Shown here in pieces: positions 4,940 to 6,957 of a stretch of DNA of 6,957 nucleotides. Made by a program: the position numbers and the translations under genes. The first letter of the stretch is position 1. Every line of letters starts with the position of its first letter. Source of the stretch: Bacteroidales bacterium (GTDB lineage Bacteria > Bacteroidota > Bacteroidia > Bacteroidales > UBA1556); assembly GCA_029935325.1 (NCBI GenBank), contig JAOZKO010000146.1:1-6957 (forward strand), in the 5' to 3' direction. The notes under the pieces were generated by a model. It was not told the DNA's origin and did not search any database. It worked only from the letters and a program-made list of their open reading frames with translations.

Positions 4940-6957
4940 TTAAGCAATCTTCTTGCCCATAAAAGTTTTAGTAAATAAATCAACAAATACTCCTACAGCA
5001 CCACCAATCATCATGGTATCAGGAAGAATTCTAAACCACATCCATCCGTCCATGGCATCAAGTGCTTCACGAGTTCTTGTGAAATAATAACCCATTTCTG
5101 AAGCTGCACGTGTTTGTTCCAAACCAATCATCATTGTTGGCAGTGAAAACAATAGAACACCTATTGTTAATGACCAGAATGAAATTTTACTCAGCTTATC
5201 GTTCCATACATAGCCATTAGCAAGTGAGTTTGCTCTTGACGTCATATAAAGGAATGCGATAGAAACATATCCGAAAGCACCTAATAGGGCAGTATGTCCG
5301 TGAGGCATAATTAAATATGTACCGTGTGAATAATAAGAGATAGTTGGCGTATTAATTACCATTCCAAATACTCCTGCTCCAATAAAGTTTAATACAACAG
5401 AGCCTGTAATCCACATAAACGGTGTAGTAAACTGATTTACCTCACCTCCTGAGGCTCGTTTCTCTCGATAGTTTTTCCATGCTTCAATAACCATTAATGC
5501 AAGAGGTAATGGCTCCATAGCAGAGAAAATTCCACCAATGGCAATCCAATACTCATCAAGTCCTTGCCACCAATAATGGTGTCCTACTCCTAATGTTCCT
5601 GCCATCATCATTAAAAACAACTCAAAGAACATAATTCTTTCGGCAGTTTTCTGAGAAACAAGACCAAGTGATACACTGAAGAAAGCAATAGTACCTGCTG
5701 CAAATAATTCAAAGGTTAGTTCAACCCATAAGTGAATTACCCACCAACGATAATAATCGTCAACTGTAAAGTTAGGCTCAATTTTATGCAATGGCATCAT
5801 ACCAGCAATATACAGTGTTGCAATACCAAATGCTGACCAAATAATTGTACCAACAATTGGGTTGTTTGTAGATGCTTTCTTTATTAAGCTAATAATTAGT
5901 AAGAACCAAAATACTAAGCCAATAAGCAAGCCAATATCCCAGACTCTACCGAGGTTTAATAGCTCTCTACCTTCGTTTCCTAGCCAGAACCAAGTTTCAC
6001 GCATTTGACCAGTTGCTCCCATATATAAACCTATCATTGAACCAACGGCTACAACTAATAAAGCTAACCATAGTATATCTATTAAGAAAGGGAATTTATG
6101 GTCTTTATTGGCAATCCATGGTGCAATAAGCAAACCACCAACTAACCAACCAACAGCAACCCATAGGATAGCCAATTGAGTGTGAATAGAACGAATTACA
6201 TTAAATGGCAACCAACTTTGTGAGAAAATAAAATCTTGTGTTGGATCGGCATAAAGGTGTGCTAAATATGCTCCTAAAAATACTTGAACAACAAATAGTA
6301 ATGATACTATTGGTAGGTATTTTAAAAGTTTCTTTTGAGAAGGGAATAGTTTTGTAATCTTCATTGCAGGTTGTAAATCTTCTACTTTATCCTTTTTGAG
6401 CAAATACTCATAGGTTAAAAAGATTACTACAATTGATAATACCCATAATAGTAAAAACTCCCAAAGAGATACAATATGATTATTATATGAAGTATCTTGA
6501 TCTACTAATGGCTCTGGAGGCCAGTTATTAGACCATGTTCTCTCAGAATTTGTTCCTTTAGTACCTGGGCGAATTGATGAGGCAACCATTTGCGACCAAT
6601 CCACAAAAGCAGCAATTTTTACTGCTTCTTCTGGGCGAATTACTCCACCAGGGAAAGCTCTTTCTTTATCGCCTTCAACAAGCATTTTTGTCAAGTGAAT
6701 TACGTTTCTCCTATACGCCTCAGCAGATGCATCAGTATATGTTACACCTTCTTCCATCAGCTTTGTTTGATCATGAAAGTCTTGCTTTACTCGCTCCTTA
6801 ACCCATCCTCTTTGCATTTTTGTTAATTCGCTCTCTGGTATCGAAAACTTTTCTTGAGCATAATACTCATAAAGATAAACAGCTCTGTGGTGGAAAAATT
6901 CAGTTGAGAAATCAGGACCCATATAAGCTCCCATTCCTAACATTGAACCCCAATCCA
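4940..6957 (-). CDS. norB: Quinol-dependent nitric oxide reductase (qNOR), 5' end outside the window
   Basis: Membrane haem-copper family enzyme reducing NO to N2O with electrons from quinol; symbol norB or norZ. The frame is open to the window edge. The residues before the internal Met at 6943 (DWGS), followed by MLGMGAYMGPDFSTEF, match the WGxGAYxxPD region inside the qNOR N-terminal domain, so about 80-100 residues are missing. Numbering from that Met: 1-157 is the extracytoplasmic NorC-like domain without any Cys, hence no haem c site in the visible part. About 13 membrane segments follow between 158 and 660. Ligand residues are all present: His254 in RSIHTQLAILW and His550 (haem b), His548 in MPHGHTALLG (haem b3), and His404, Glu408 (HLWVE), His455 and His456 (GVGHHYWW) for FeB. 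Glu477 in SAMEPLPL is also kept. Intact ligands argue against an inactive copy or an NO dismutase. The stop TAA is at 4942-4940; the gene has its own terminator before sqr. Confidence 0.94.
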   Translation of the reverse strand, partial: DWGSMLGMGAYMGPDFSTEFFHHRAVYLYEYYAQEKFSIPESELTKMQRGWVKERVKQDFHDQTKLMEEGVTYTDASAEAYRRNVIHLTKMLVEGDKERAFPGGVIRPEEAVKIAAFVDWSQMVASSIRPGTKGTNSERTWSNNWPPEPLVDQDTSYNNHIVSLWEFLLLWVLSIVVIFLTYEYLLKKDKVEDLQPAMKITKLFPSQKKLLKYLPIVSLLFVVQVFLGAYLAHLYADPTQDFIFSQSWLPFNVIRSIHTQLAILWVAVGWLVGGLLIAPWIANKDHKFPFLIDILWLALLVVAVGSMIGLYMGATGQMRETWFWLGNEGRELLNLGRVWDIGLLIGLVFWFLLIISLIKKASTNNPIVGTIIWSAFGIATLYIAGMMPLHKIEPNFTVDDYYRWWVIHLWVELTFELFAAGTIAFFSVSLGLVSQKTAERIMFFELFLMMMAGTLGVGHHYWWQGLDEYWIAIGGIFSAMEPLPLALMVIEAWKNYREKRASGGEVNQFTTPFMWITGSVVLNFIGAGVFGMVINTPTISYYSHGTYLIMPHGHTALLGAFGYVSIAFLYMTSRANSLANGYVWNDKLSKISFWSLTIGVLLFSLPTMMIGLEQTRAASEMGYYFTRTREALDAMDGWMWFRILPDTMMIGGAVGVFVDLFTKTFMGKKIA

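Noticed and set aside
6574..6826. Two plus-strand frames opposite the nitric oxide reductase gene
   Set aside because: They are antisense to a strongly conserved coding region and show no recognisable protein features.
4940..6957. Nitric oxide dismutase (Nod) instead of nitric oxide reductase
   Set aside because: Nod proteins are qNOR relatives with altered catalytic and quinol-site residues. Here the FeB ligands His404, Glu408, His455 and His456 and the haem ligands are all present, which fits a reductase. A full alignment would settle it.
1..6957. CRISPR arrays, insertion sequences, tRNA or rRNA genes
   Set aside because: No spacer-repeat pattern, transposase frame, tRNA cloverleaf or rRNA-like sequence is visible on either strand.

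Overview
The window is AT-rich and looks like chromosomal DNA from a Bacteroidota (Bacteroidetes) bacterium. Three things suggest this. Coding starts lack Shine-Dalgarno sequences at the normal distance. Perfect matches to the Bacteroidota -7 promoter element TAnnTTTG lie upstream of two genes. The ribosomal protein S1 carries the long charged tails and the C-terminal LGDLxxLxxLK-type segment typical of that phylum. The genus cannot be told from the sequence; the sulfide oxidation and NO reduction genes point to a respiratory bacterium of sediment, water or another redox-gradient habitat.

Layout. Positions 1-262 hold no gene I can recognise, only a short direct/inverted repeat near 144-172. 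A promoter at 263-270 leads into a structured leader (about 275-339) and then the only plus-strand gene, rpsA (354-2720). This gene encodes a 788-residue S1 protein with six S1 domains, an acidic repetitive N-terminal extension and an AEPK/AEAK repeat tail; a strong terminator follows at 2745-2778. About 150 bp without assignment (2779-2929) separate it from a convergent minus-strand unit. Read in its own direction, that unit is a promoter region (about 4784-4810), a sulfide:quinone oxidoreductase gene (4679 to 3222), a 56-residue small ORF (3185 to 3015) and a terminator (2962-2930). Upstream of it, also on the minus strand, lies a quinol-type nitric oxide reductase gene (4940 to beyond the window end) with its own terminator (4900-4863).

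How the genes fit together. The SQR would oxidise sulfide and pass electrons to the membrane quinone pool; the qNOR would take electrons from quinol and reduce NO to N2O. Side by side and in the same direction, they could form a short sulfide-to-NO electron path through (mena)quinone. The terminator between them indicates separate transcripts. rpsA is a housekeeping translation gene with no evident link to them. Most of this is recognisable biology. The less ordinary parts are the rpsA leader, in which a perfect but badly placed AGGAGG is paired into a hairpin starting almost at the predicted transcription start, and the small ORF co-oriented with sqr.
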